A DNA stretch of 64,000 nucleotides, from contig CATXWM010000005.1 in the NCBI GenBank assembly GCA_958403205.1, positions 1 to 64,000 on the forward strand, written 5' to 3'. The notes beneath the pieces are model-generated. The model saw only the letters and a list, made by a program, of their open reading frames with translations. It was not told the origin of the DNA and ran no database searches. This DNA comes from an uncultured Collinsella sp. GTDB taxonomy: Bacteria > Actinomycetota > Coriobacteriia > Coriobacteriales > Coriobacteriaceae. The position numbers and the translations under genes are program-made. Below are positions 35,211-43,589 of this stretch, piece by piece (the first letter of the stretch is position 1; every line of letters starts with the position of its first letter).

Positions 35211-36170
35211 TTAGTACTTGAAGAAGCCCTCGCCCGAGCTTTCGCCCAGCTTGCCTTCGTCGAGCATTTTCTTGAGGACGGAGGCCATGGCCTTAAAGTT
35301 GTAGGGCATCATCATCTTCTTGAGCAGCGGGCTCACCAGGCCCGGCACCTTCTGATACTGCATGACGATGTTGTAGGCCGTCTGGATACCCACCGTGTCG
35401 AATACGCGGAACGGGCCCTTGGGAGCGCCGGTGCCGCGCGTCCACGCGAGGTCGATGCTCTTGGGATCGCTCACGCCCGAGACGTACAGATCAAGGCCCG
35501 AAAGCAGCCACGGTACCAACATGGAGTTGAGCAGATAACCGTTCTTTTCCTTGTTGACGGGCAACGCCAGCATACGGATGTCGTTGGCAAAGTCGACGAG
35601 TTCATCGAAGTAGCGCTTGTCGATCTGGTCCTGTGCCATGACCTCGGTCATGTTGTTCTTCCAGATAGAGTTGGCAAAGTGCAGCGACAGGTACTTCTCG
35701 GGGCGGCCAGTGTACTTGGCAAAGGTACTCGGCAGTAACGTGGAGGAGTTGGTCACGACGACGGTCTTTTGCGGAAGGACCGGGGCGAGCTTCTTGTAGA
35801 AGTCAATCTTTGCCTGGGTATCCTCAGCCATAGACTCGATGACCAAATCGGCGTCGGCCACTGCCTTGGCAAGATCGAGCTCCAGCTTGAGTGTGGAGTA
35901 GGCGCGCTCAACGGCGGCGAGTGCCGCCTCTTTGTCGAAGGGCTTGCCGCTATCGGCGATACCGGAGCACCACTCGCCCGTGCCGTCCGCCATACCCTCG
36001 ATTGCCGCGATGTACTCCTCGCGCACATGATCGATCTTGGGCTGGGTGCGGCCGATGCTGCCCTCGCTGCGCAGCCAAATCGTTACATCAAAGCCGCAGT
36101 AGGCAGCCTGAAAGGCAATCTGGCTTCCCAGCACGCCGCCGCCGGCAACACAAACGGTCTTGTAGCTCAT
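35211..36170 (-). CDS. 3-hydroxyacyl-CoA dehydrogenase family protein
   Basis: A 319-residue NAD-dependent enzyme. The Rossmann motif is VCVAGGGVLGSQIAFQAAYC (res. 5-24); VIESMAEDTQAKIDFYKKL is the family cofactor region; NSSTLLPSTFAKYTGRPEKY and LHFANSIWKNN carry the substrate-site segment with the catalytic His (family form HFFNP); and GTGAPKGPFRVFDTVG is the C-terminal domain signature. It probably acts on 3-hydroxybutyryl-CoA or a related acyl-CoA. The HFANS variant and missing acyl-CoA partner genes leave the substrate open. Confidence 0.85.
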   Translation of the reverse strand: MSYKTVCVAGGGVLGSQIAFQAAYCGFDVTIWLRSEGSIGRTQPKIDHVREEYIAAIEGMADGTGEWCSGIADSGKPFDKEAALAAVERAYSTLKLELDLAKAVADADLVIESMAEDTQAKIDFYKKLAPVLPQKTVVVTNSSTLLPSTFAKYTGRPEKYLSLHFANSIWKNNMTEVMAQDQIDKRYFDELVDFANDIRMLALPVNKEKNGYLLNSMLVPWLLSGLDLYVSGVSDPKSIDLAWTRGTGAPKGPFRVFDTVGIQTAYNIVMQYQKVPGLVSPLLKKMMMPYNFKAMASVLKKMLDEGKLGESSGEGFFKY

Positions 36171-36342
36171 GGAACGGTCCTCTCTTACGTAATTCCATAG
36201 ATGTGTATTTATTCAACCGTAAGGATGACGCGCGCTGGGGGTGGGTTCTATAAACGGATGGTTTTTTGCCGCGAACGGCTACACCTGTTCATTATCTCTC
36301 GATTTTGGAGGCCCTTTTTAGCGCTGCTGGACCGCTTTTTCG

Positions 36343-36462
36343 GAAGTGCGGGGAAAAATCGAGTTTCGTCGACCAGATCGGCTTTTTTTACAACAAAACC
36401 GCAGGTCACGAGCGCCAAAAAAGACAGTGTGCTCGGAAGGTTCGCATTTTTCACCGCACTTC
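36343..36462. repeat. Imperfect palindrome, 120 bp
   Basis: Left arm GAAGTGCGGGGAAAAAT and right arm ATTTTTCACCGCACTTC pair at 16 of 17 positions, separated by 86 bases. The interior has oligo-T and oligo-A tracts. It could be a small mobile element or a long-range hairpin. Confidence 0.55.
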
Positions 36463-36520
36463 TGAAATACAAGCCCACGGAAGGCTGCAGCAAGCTCATT
36501 TGCGCAACATATGTCCAGCA

Positions 36521-36555
36521 AAACGGGTGGTAGCCGGTACGGCTACCACCCGTTT
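36521..36555 (-). terminator. Terminator of the activase operon
   Basis: Perfect 15-bp arms AAACGGGTGGTAGCC and GGCTACCACCCGTTT with a 5-base loop; followed by TTTTGC on the minus strand. Confidence 0.88.
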
Positions 36556-36583
36556 GTCTCATATCTGGCACATGGCAGGCCAG

Positions 36584-39500
36584 CTACTTCTTAATGCCGC
36601 GTCCCAGACGCTTGGCGACCGATGCAACGGCTTCCTCGCTGGCCGGCCCGCAGCTCACACAGCCGTCGTGGGCACGCATCTGGCCGGTGACCTCGTCCAT
36701 CGCGAGCGGCGCCACCTTCTCGAGCTTAAAGCCCTTACCGGCGCGCATGTTTTCCTTGGCCACGCTGATCATGAGCTTAATACGGTTGAGCTGGTTGACC
36801 TCGGACGCGCCGGGGTCGTAGTCCACCGCGACGATATTGCTCTCGGGGTGCTGACGGCGCAGTTCCTTAATCACGGCCTTGCCCACCACGTGGTTGGGCA
36901 GGCACGCGAAGGGCTGCGTGCAGATGATGTTGGGCGCGCCGTGGTCGATCAGGTCGAGCATCTCGGCCGTGAGTAACCAGCCCTCGCCCATGTTGTTGCA
37001 CACCGAGAGCACCGTGCGAGCCTTGTCCGCCATGGTGCCGATGCGCTCGGGTGCCTCAAAGCGGCGGGACTTTTCGAGCATCTCCTCCACCGGCGTGCGC
37101 ATCCAGTCCACGAGCTTAATGAGCGCCTGCATGCTAGCGCGCGCCGTGGCAGAGCTTCCCAGCTCGTCCTTCTGCAGCTCGGCGTTACTCATGGAGTACA
37201 GGAAGAAGTCGAGCAGGCCCGGCACCACAGCCTCGCAGCCCTCGCGCTCGATCACATCGACCACGTGGTTGTTGGCCGTGGGATGGAACTTGACCAGAAT
37301 CTCGCCGACCACGCCCACGCGTGGCTTGGTGCCCTCGCCCACGAGCGGCATGGTGTCGAACGCACGGATGGCCTCGCGGCACAGCTTGGTGTAGTTGTGG
37401 CGGTTAAACTTGGGCGCCAGCTTGCGGGCGCGCGCCATGTACTCCTCGTAGAGCGCGTTGGCGGCACCGGGCGTGGCCTCGTACGGGCGGCAGCGGTAGA
37501 GCATCTGCATCATCACATCGCCAAAGAGCACCGCGTAGACCGCCTGCTTGAGCAGCGCCGGCGTAATCTTAAAGCCGGGGTTGTCCTCGCCGAGCGCCAC
37601 GGCCGAAAGCGAGATCACCGGGATCTCGGGGTGGCCGCTCTCGCGCAGGGCCTTGCGGATGAGTGCGATGTAGTTGGTGGCACGGCAGCCGCCGCCGGTC
37701 TGGCTGATAACCACGGCGGTCTTGGACAGGTCGTACCGACCGCTCTCGATGGCCTCCATGATCTGGCCCGTCACCAGGATCGACGGATAGCAGATGTCGT
37801 TGTTCACATAGCGCAGGCCAGCCTCGACGGCGTCGTGATCGGTCGAGGGCAGCAGCTCCAAATTGTAGCCGGCACCACGGAACACCTCTTTGACCAGGTC
37901 AAAGTGGATCGGCGCCATTTGCGGGCACAGGATGGTGTAGCCCTCCTCGCGCATCTGCTCGGTAAAGGGCACCTTGGGCCACGCGGTCGAAGCACTGTCG
38001 CGCTGAGCCTCAAACGTGTACTTGCGGCTCGCGAACGCGGGGGCATCCGTGGAGGGTGTCACCGGCGCGGCATCGCCCTGCTCGTAGGCCTCGCCCGCGG
38101 CCGTGGCCTCGGCCAAGCGCTCGGCCTCCTGGTCCTTGAGCGCGGCCATGAGCGAGCGGATACGAATTCGCGCGGCACCTAGGTTGGACACCTCATCGAT
38201 CTTGAGCACGGTGTAGATCTTGCCGCTGGCCTCCAGGATCTCCTGCACCTGGTCGGTGGTCAGAGCGTCCAGGCCGCAGCCGAAAGAGTTGAGCTGGATC
38301 AGGTCCAGGTCGTTGCGCATCGTCACAAAACGGGCGACGGCGTACAGGCGGCTGTGGTACATCCACTGGTCAACGACGCGAATCGGACGCTCGGGCTTCA
38401 CGAGATGCGCGAGCGAATCCTCGGTAAAGACCGCAAAGCCAAAGCTCGAGATCAGCTCGGGCAGGGCGTGGTTGATCTCGGGGTCGTTATGGTAGGGGCG
38501 GCCGGCGAGCACAATGCCGTGGCCGCCGTGGTCCTCGACCCACTTAAGGGCCTCCTCGCCCATGGTCTGGATATCCTCGTGGAAGCGCGCATCGGCCTCA
38601 AAAGCAGCGTTGACGGCGGCATCGACCTCGGAGCGCGTGATCTTAGGACCGCGCACGCGACCGCGACCGGCCTCAGCATCGGCCACGCGGTCGACGGCGA
38701 GCACCTGGTACAGACGGCGTTTGAGCTCGGTCTTGTCGTGATACGGCACAAACGGATACAGGAACTCGATATTCTGCTCGCGAATCTCGTCGATATTGAG
38801 CGCCAGCGCCGTGGGGTAGCTCATGACGATGGGGCAGTTATAGCAGTTGCCTGCCGTCGGATCCTCCTTGCGCTCCCAGCGCACGCACGGCATCCAAATA
38901 AAGTCGACATCGCGGTCGATAAGGTTCATCACATGGCCGTGGCTCATCTTTGCCGGGTAGCACACGCTCTCGGACGGCATGGACTCGATGCCCGCCTGGT
39001 AGGTCTTCTTGCTTGACTGGTCGGACAGCTGCACGCTAAAGCCCAGGCGCGTAAAGAACGCATGCCAGAAGGGGTAGTTCTCGTACATGTTGAGCGCGCG
39101 CGGGATGCCGACGGTGCCGCGCGGGGCCTCGTCGGGGCTCAGCACCTCGCGGTTAAAGAGCAACTCGTTTTTCTTTTTGAAGAGGTTGGGGGCCTCGGTC
39201 TTCTGCTTTTTGTGGCCGGCGCCCTTCTCGCAGCGGTTGCCGGTAATGAAGCGCCTGCCGCCGCCAAAGTCGTTGACGGTAAGCTGGCAGTTGTTAGAGC
39301 AACGGCCGCAGCGGACATGCTTTTGCGTCACGGTGAGGTGCGCGATGTCCTCGGCCGAAAGGATGGTCGAGGTACCGTCGGCACCGGCGCGATCGCGGGC
39401 GAGCAGGGCCGCACCGTAGGCGCCCATGCAGCCGGCAATGTCGGGACGCACGGCATGCACGCCGGTGAGCTGCTCAAATGCGCGCAGTGTGGCATCGGAC

Positions 39501-41365
39501 ATAAAGGTGCCGCCCTGGACGATCACCTGGCTGCCGATCTCCTTGGGATCGCGCAGCTTAATGACCTTGAAGAGGGCATTCTTGATGACGGAATAGGACA
39601 GGCCGGCCGCGATGTCGCCCACCGTGGCGCCTTCCTTTTGCGCCTGCTTGACGCGCGAGTTCATAAAGACCGTGCAGCGGCTGCCCAAATCAACCGGGGC
39701 CTTGGCATGGATGGCAGCGTCGGCAAATGCGCGCACGTCCATGTTCATAGACACGGCGAAGCTCTCGATAAAGCTGCCGCAACCCGACGAGCAGGCCTCG
39801 TTGAGCATGATGTGCTCGATAACGCCGTCCTTGACGCGCAGGCACTTCATGTCCTGGCCGCCAATGTCCAGAATGAACTCGACGCCGGGTAGGAACGCCT
39901 TGGCGCCGCGCAGGTGCGCGACGGTCTCGATCTCGCCGGAGTCGGCCTTGAGGGCCTCGATGAGCAGCGCCTCACCGTAGCCCGTGGTGGTCACGTGACC
40001 GATGGTGCAGCCCGCGGGGATGTGGTTGTAGAAATCGGCCATGATGACCTTGGCCGTGCCCAGGATGTCGCCGTTGTTGTTGCCGTACCAGGTGTGCAGC
40101 AGCTGACCGTCCTCGCCCACGAGCGCGGCTTTCATGGTGGTGGAGCCGGCGTCGATGCCAATGAACACGCGGCCGGTGTAGCCTTCGAGCTTGCCCTTGG
40201 GGACGACCTCGGTGTCGTGGCGGGTCTTGAACTCGGCAAAGTCCTCGTCGGTGGCAAAGAGCGGGTCCAGACGCTCGACCTCGGCACCCTGTGTGTCACC
40301 CAGAGCATCGATGGCCTCGATGAGCTGCGGGAACGTGCTGAGTTTATTGGACTCGTGCGCCATGGCGGCGCCGCTCGCCACAAACAGGTGAGCGTTTTGG
40401 GGCACGATACGGTGCTCCTCGTCCAGATTGAGCGTGAGGTAGAAGCGGTGGCGCAGCTCGGAGAGATACTGCAGCGGGCCGCCCAGGAAGGCGACGTTGC
40501 CGCGGATGGGACGGCCGCACGCCAGGCCCGAGATGGTCTGGGTCACGACAGCCTGGAAGATGGAGGCGGCGACGTCCTCGGGGCGGGCGCCCTCGTTGAG
40601 CAGCGGCTGGACGTCGGTCTTGGCAAAGACGCCGCAGCGGCTGGCGATGGGATAGATGGTGGTGGCGTTGGCCGCGAGCTCGTTGAGGCCGCTCGCGTCG
40701 GTGTGCAGCAGGGTTGCCATCTGGTCGATGAACGCGCCCGTGCCGCCGGCGCAGGTGCCGTTCATGCGCTGCTCGATGCCGTTGTCGAAATAGATGATCT
40801 TGGCGTCCTCGCCGCCCAGCTCGATGGCAACGTCGGTGGCCGGGATAAGAGTCTCGACAGCGCGCTTGCTGGCGATGACCTCCTGGACAAACTCCAGGTC
40901 GAGCCACTGGGACAGCAGCAGGCCGCCCGAGCCGGTAATGGCGCAGGTCATCTGGGCCGTCGGCAGCACGGTCGCAGCGCCCTCGAACAGGTCGCGGGCG
41001 CAGGCGCGGACGTCGGTGTGGTGGCGCTGGTACTTGGCGTAGACGATCTGGTTGTCGTCGTTGAGCACGGCGAGCTTAACGGTGGTGGAGCCCACGTCGA
41101 TGCCCAGATGCAGGCTGCCGCGAGCGTTCTCGGGGTTGAAGATCGCGCCTTCGGGGGCCTGGCCGGCGGCTACGGGCTCAGCGGCGGTGGCGGGCTCGCT
41201 AGCGACGGACGTCTCCCCTGCCGCGTTCTTGGCATCGGCAACTGCCTCGGCAACTTTCTCGGCAGCTGCGGTCGCGGCCTTCTGCGCGGCATCCACCACG
41301 GCGGGTGCAGCTTCACGCGCGGCAGCGACCATACGGTCCTTTATGCCCTCGACGAGTTTGCTCAT
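36584..41365 (-). CDS. Acyl-CoA dehydratase activase, double-ATPase long form (BadF/BcrA family with DUF2229)
   Basis: A 1593-residue protein. Residues 1-80 are Ala/Glu-rich and probably helical. The first ASKHA ATPase (about 85-360) has LGIDVGSTTVKLAV and CAGGTGAFIDQMATLL; the second (about 400-670) has FIGIDAGSTTMKAALVG and ACSSGCGSFIESFAVSM with the cluster cysteines. A Cys-rich segment RCGRCSNNCQL is at about 685, then the DUF2229 domain (GTVGIPRALNMYENYPFWHA). The rest resembles the 2-hydroxyacyl-CoA dehydratase D-like fold with several Cys. Such proteins use ATP to drive an electron into a dehydratase or reductase. It lies 11 bp after a TetR gene, on the same strand; no separate dehydratase subunits are seen. 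Confidence 0.9.
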   Translation of the reverse strand: MSKLVEGIKDRMVAAAREAAPAVVDAAQKAATAAAEKVAEAVADAKNAAGETSVASEPATAAEPVAAGQAPEGAIFNPENARGSLHLGIDVGSTTVKLAVLNDDNQIVYAKYQRHHTDVRACARDLFEGAATVLPTAQMTCAITGSGGLLLSQWLDLEFVQEVIASKRAVETLIPATDVAIELGGEDAKIIYFDNGIEQRMNGTCAGGTGAFIDQMATLLHTDASGLNELAANATTIYPIASRCGVFAKTDVQPLLNEGARPEDVAASIFQAVVTQTISGLACGRPIRGNVAFLGGPLQYLSELRHRFYLTLNLDEEHRIVPQNAHLFVASGAAMAHESNKLSTFPQLIEAIDALGDTQGAEVERLDPLFATDEDFAEFKTRHDTEVVPKGKLEGYTGRVFIGIDAGSTTMKAALVGEDGQLLHTWYGNNNGDILGTAKVIMADFYNHIPAGCTIGHVTTTGYGEALLIEALKADSGEIETVAHLRGAKAFLPGVEFILDIGGQDMKCLRVKDGVIEHIMLNEACSSGCGSFIESFAVSMNMDVRAFADAAIHAKAPVDLGSRCTVFMNSRVKQAQKEGATVGDIAAGLSYSVIKNALFKVIKLRDPKEIGSQVIVQGGTFMSDATLRAFEQLTGVHAVRPDIAGCMGAYGAALLARDRAGADGTSTILSAEDIAHLTVTQKHVRCGRCSNNCQLTVNDFGGGRRFITGNRCEKGAGHKKQKTEAPNLFKKKNELLFNREVLSPDEAPRGTVGIPRALNMYENYPFWHAFFTRLGFSVQLSDQSSKKTYQAGIESMPSESVCYPAKMSHGHVMNLIDRDVDFIWMPCVRWERKEDPTAGNCYNCPIVMSYPTALALNIDEIREQNIEFLYPFVPYHDKTELKRRLYQVLAVDRVADAEAGRGRVRGPKITRSEVDAAVNAAFEADARFHEDIQTMGEEALKWVEDHGGHGIVLAGRPYHNDPEINHALPELISSFGFAVFTEDSLAHLVKPERPIRVVDQWMYHSRLYAVARFVTMRNDLDLIQLNSFGCGLDALTTDQVQEILEASGKIYTVLKIDEVSNLGAARIRIRSLMAALKDQEAERLAEATAAGEAYEQGDAAPVTPSTDAPAFASRKYTFEAQRDSASTAWPKVPFTEQMREEGYTILCPQMAPIHFDLVKEVFRGAGYNLELLPSTDHDAVEAGLRYVNNDICYPSILVTGQIMEAIESGRYDLSKTAVVISQTGGGCRATNYIALIRKALRESGHPEIPVISLSAVALGEDNPGFKITPALLKQAVYAVLFGDVMMQMLYRCRPYEATPGAANALYEEYMARARKLAPKFNRHNYTKLCREAIRAFDTMPLVGEGTKPRVGVVGEILVKFHPTANNHVVDVIEREGCEAVVPGLLDFFLYSMSNAELQKDELGSSATARASMQALIKLVDWMRTPVEEMLEKSRRFEAPERIGTMADKARTVLSVCNNMGEGWLLTAEMLDLIDHGAPNIICTQPFACLPNHVVGKAVIKELRRQHPESNIVAVDYDPGASEVNQLNRIKLMISVAKENMRAGKGFKLEKVAPLAMDEVTGQMRAHDGCVSCGPASEEAVASVAKRLGRGIKK

Positions 41366-41376
41366 TGTCTCTCCTC

Positions 41377-42087
41377 TTAGTTGTTGGACTCGACGGCTGC
41401 GGCGGTGTCGGCCGCGTCCTCGAGCTGCAGGTTCAATAGCTTCATGCCGTATTCCGGTACGTTGATATCGATGGGTTGGCCATACAGGTCACCAGGGCGC
41501 ACAAAAGCGAGCACCGTCATAATGCGCGCCATGGCCTCGGGCGATTCGGTAAGCCCGCGCTCAAACCAGCGCTGAATCATGCCGACCTCGGCACTCACGA
41601 CGTAGGTGACGTAGTAGTCAAAGAACGTGCCCAGCGCCAGGCCCAAAATGCCCGTCTGCGCACGCGGCACCACAGCCTCGCGTGCGGTATCGATGATCTT
41701 TTTAATAAAGGCGGGGTCGCCGCCAGGGCCTAGCAGGGCACCAATAAGATCGCGATTTGCCGCAAGATAGCGCAGCAGCTCAACTGAGCCGGGCGCCGGT
41801 TCGAGCTCGTCGATGTTACGGTAAAGATCGGGCAGCTGAGCTGCGGTGATGAGCTCCACGCGCTCACGAATCTCAGCCAACAGGCCGTCCTCAATCTGGT
41901 TGATAAAGTCGGGAATATCGCGGTAGTGCGAATAGAACGTACGGCGCGTAAGACCGGCACGCTCGGTGAGCGACGCGACGTTAATGCGCGAAAGGTCGCC
42001 GCTTTCGGCAAGCTCGCTGGCAAGTGCCTGGCGAAGGGCACGCTGCGAGCGAAGGGACCGGCGGTCGCATTTCTCAAGCTGGGACAA
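41377..42087 (-). CDS. TetR family transcriptional regulator
   Basis: A 236-residue regulator. The N-terminal helix-turn-helix (about 12-62) reads LRSQRALRQALASELAESGD, INVASLTERAGLTRRTFYSH and YRDIPDFINQIE. The C-terminal ligand and dimer domain is poorly conserved. It sits 11 bp before the activase and shares its direction, so it likely controls that gene and itself. Two palindromes, CTGTGC-N6-GCACAG and TGCACA-N3-TGTGCA, are immediately upstream and are the obvious operators. ATCCTCCTTG gives AAGGAGG on the minus strand near the start. Confidence 0.88.
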   Translation of the reverse strand: MSQLEKCDRRSLRSQRALRQALASELAESGDLSRINVASLTERAGLTRRTFYSHYRDIPDFINQIEDGLLAEIRERVELITAAQLPDLYRNIDELEPAPGSVELLRYLAANRDLIGALLGPGGDPAFIKKIIDTAREAVVPRAQTGILGLALGTFFDYYVTYVVSAEVGMIQRWFERGLTESPEAMARIMTVLAFVRPGDLYGQPIDINVPEYGMKLLNLQLEDAADTAAAVESNN

Positions 42088-42108
42088 GCGTCCTCCTTGT
42101 TACTCAGC

Positions 42109-42126
42109 CTGTGCGCTATTGCACAG
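42109..42126. promoter_or_regulatory. Palindromic operator 1 upstream of tetR
   Basis: CTGTGCGCTATTGCACAG is a perfect 6-bp inverted repeat with a 6-base centre, 22 bp before the regulator start. Confidence 0.5.
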
Positions 42127-42138
42127 TGCGAGTATTAT

Positions 42139-42153
42139 TGCACACCGTGTGCA
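42139..42153. promoter_or_regulatory. Palindromic operator 2 upstream of tetR
   Basis: TGCACACCGTGTGCA is a perfect 6-bp inverted repeat with a 3-base centre. It shares the TGCAC core with operator 1 and sits next to TAATACT on the minus strand, a possible -10. Confidence 0.5.
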
Positions 42154-42180
42154 TCAACACGTAAAGGCAATATTTTAGAT

Positions 42181-42207
42181 GTGACGAAGGGACAGTCCCT
42201 TTGTCAC
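42181..42207. repeat. GTGACAAAGGGA palindrome, left copy
   Basis: GTGACGAAGGGA-CAG-TCCCTTTGTCAC, one mismatch. Nearly the same sequence recurs at 42617-42642, so the two bracket the 42.3-kb cassette. Also carries the GGGACAG core of the dispersed repeat family. Confidence 0.8.
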
Positions 42208-42265
42208 ATTCAGCGACCGCCTAGGTTGTGCCAGTTGTGCCTGGCTTTTGAAGCGGCATTGCCAA

Positions 42266-42294
42266 TTGTTCAAAATGTCATTCGTGGGTAGAAT
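42266..42294 (+). promoter_or_regulatory. Promoter for a small RNA opposing the 41-residue ORF
   Basis: TTGTTC (42266-42271), 17-base spacer, TAGAAT (42289-42294). It reads toward the 3' end of the 42363-42488 frame. Expected start near 42301. Confidence 0.5.
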
Positions 42295-42300
42295 AGTGTC

Positions 42301-42385
42301 GACGGCAGCCCAAGTTCTGGAAAGCTGGGCAGCGCCGTTGTTTGCATTAGGGGGTCAACGCCTTAGCGGCGGCGACCCCTTCTGT
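42301..42385 (+). ncRNA. Candidate antisense RNA (type I antitoxin-like)
   Basis: Downstream of the promoter above, the plus strand folds as ACGGC.GCCCA (42302-42312) with UGGGC.GCCGU (42326-42338), followed by UUGUUU, then a second hairpin GGGGUC / GACCCC around 42351-42377 that overlaps the stop of the opposing frame. No protein frame with a ribosome site is present. The RNA would pair with the 3' end of the small peptide's mRNA, as in txpA/RatA-type systems. Transcript ends are inferred. Confidence 0.4.
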
Positions 42386-42488
42386 TGCGCTTCGAACGCT
42401 GCTTGAGTGCCTCGGAAAGGCCGACAAGCGCCGTGAAGAACGAGACCAAAGCGGTCAGAAGTCTCACGAAATCAATCAAATCGGTCAT
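42363..42488 (-). CDS. Small hydrophobic-basic peptide, candidate type I toxin
   Basis: A 41-codon frame with ATG at 42488 preceded by an excellent GGGAGGTGATGCCC ribosome site. The product starts MTDLIDFVRLLTALVSFF, has one hydrophobic helix (about 7-28) and a 13-residue tail with 9 Lys/Arg (KQRSKRNRRGRRR). This is the architecture of small membrane-damaging type I toxins and holin-like peptides. A possible promoter on the minus strand is TTCGCA-N18-TAGAAT upstream. It is too short for usual gene callers. A specific family is not recognised; a small regulatory or ribosomal-like peptide remains possible. Confidence 0.55.
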   Translation of the reverse strand: MTDLIDFVRLLTALVSFFTALVGLSEALKQRSKRNRRGRRR

Positions 42489-42615
42489 GGGCATCACCTC
42501 CCGTCAGATGGAGGGCGCTGCCCGGCACATGGAACTGCCGCCAACAGCATCAATTCTATCAAAGCGCAGTTAGGTATGCGAATGTTTGTTCGTATTTCAA
42601 GAGACCAGCGTCAAC

Positions 42616-42643
42616 TGTGACAAAGGGGCTATCCCTTTGTCAC
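42616..42643 (-). repeat. GTGACAAAGGG palindrome, right copy
   Basis: GTGACAAAGGGG-CTAT-CCCTTTGTCAC just past the stop of the HAD gene, which it probably terminates. Its TGTGACAAAGGG half is almost the same as the left copy at 42181. Confidence 0.8.
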
Positions 42644-42644
42644 A

Positions 42645-43508
42645 TTATTCGATGATGGTGCGGGAGTTCTGCTTATGCATGGTGGCGAGCATGTGTCTGG
42701 GAACGGCGTGGACCATGCAGCTGCCGATAGTCGCGCTCGCGGCGGCTTTAGCTGCATCGCTAGCGTTTTTGGTCGCGTAGCTGTGACGGAAACGCTTGAG
42801 CATGGCAATGTCGTTGCCGCCGTCTCCATAGACCGCGACCTCGTCCTCGGCAATGCCGTAGTAGCCCGCCAGCCAGGACACACTCTCGCCCTTGTTGCAC
42901 GCCGCGTCCGTGATCTCAAACATCACCGGGTCAAACGGCGCGTTGACTACACGGTCCGAGCGCTCGGCCAAATATGCCTTAAGGTCGCGCTCCAGCTCGG
43001 GCGAGGTCACGCGGCAGTTGATCTTGCACACATCGTGGCGCAGGATGTCACCGATCGACTGGTCGAAATACTGCTCCTCGTGATACCCGCCACGTGCACG
43101 CATACCGCGCATCACGATGCGCTTGATGGGGCTGTCCTTTTTAAAGCCCGCCTGGTGCATCTCGAACGACCCGCTCGAGAACATGCCATCGGGCGTGGAG
43201 CAATCAAAGCAAATGTCCGGGAACGCCTTGAGCAGCTCCTCGGTGACCTGTGGGTCGATGGTCCAGGTCTTGAGCACCTCGCCATGGCTGTCGCGCACGA
43301 TGGACCCATTGGAGCAGCAGGCGTCAAGCGCCAGGCCCGTAAAACCATGCTCGCCAATCGGCAGCGTCGAGCGTCCGGTCGCGGGAACCACATGCAGGCC
43401 AGCCTCGGTCAGCTCGCGAATGGCACGGCGGATGGTCCCATCTGCCTCGTGCAGGGCGTTCAGCAGCGTTCCGTCTAAGTCACTCGCAAACATCTTGATC
43501 ATGGGCAT
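42645..43508 (-). CDS. HAD superfamily phosphatase, Cof-type (IIB)
   Basis: A 287-residue HAD hydrolase. Motif I is MFASDLDGTLLNAL (Asp10 and Asp12), motif II the Thr/Ser of VPATGRS, and motif IV GDGGNDIAMLKRF near 226. The large C2B cap between motifs II and III marks the Cof/YbjI group, which dephosphorylates sugar phosphates or flavin cofactors. Substrate unknown. It is transcribed alone, ending in the right palindrome of the small cassette. Confidence 0.88.
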   Translation of the reverse strand: MPMIKMFASDLDGTLLNALHEADGTIRRAIRELTEAGLHVVPATGRSTLPIGEHGFTGLALDACCSNGSIVRDSHGEVLKTWTIDPQVTEELLKAFPDICFDCSTPDGMFSSGSFEMHQAGFKKDSPIKRIVMRGMRARGGYHEEQYFDQSIGDILRHDVCKINCRVTSPELERDLKAYLAERSDRVVNAPFDPVMFEITDAACNKGESVSWLAGYYGIAEDEVAVYGDGGNDIAMLKRFRHSYATKNASDAAKAAASATIGSCMVHAVPRHMLATMHKQNSRTIIE

Positions 43509-43589
43509 GCCTCTCCTTCGTCTGCACGATATTGTAGACGAGAACGGGCGCGCCCCAAGAGAGGCACGCCCGTCAGTCGAAAGATTGTC

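Larger units (their letters stand above)
36171..36583. other. Intergenic region with an imperfect palindrome and a terminator
   Basis: About 410 bp. It contains the terminator of the activase gene (36521-36555) and inverted arms at 36343-36359 and 36446-36462, matching 16 of 17. Short frames on both strands overlap these palindromes, lack ribosome sites and are not credible genes. Confidence 0.5.

Noticed and set aside
36201..36571. Short frames of 107-110 codons on both strands in the gap before the activase
   Set aside because: They overlap palindromes and each other, have no ribosome site and low-complexity translations.
42385..42573. 62-codon plus-strand frame opposite the small peptide
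   Set aside because: No ribosome site and it covers the peptide's own coding and leader region; the minus-strand frame has a far better start.
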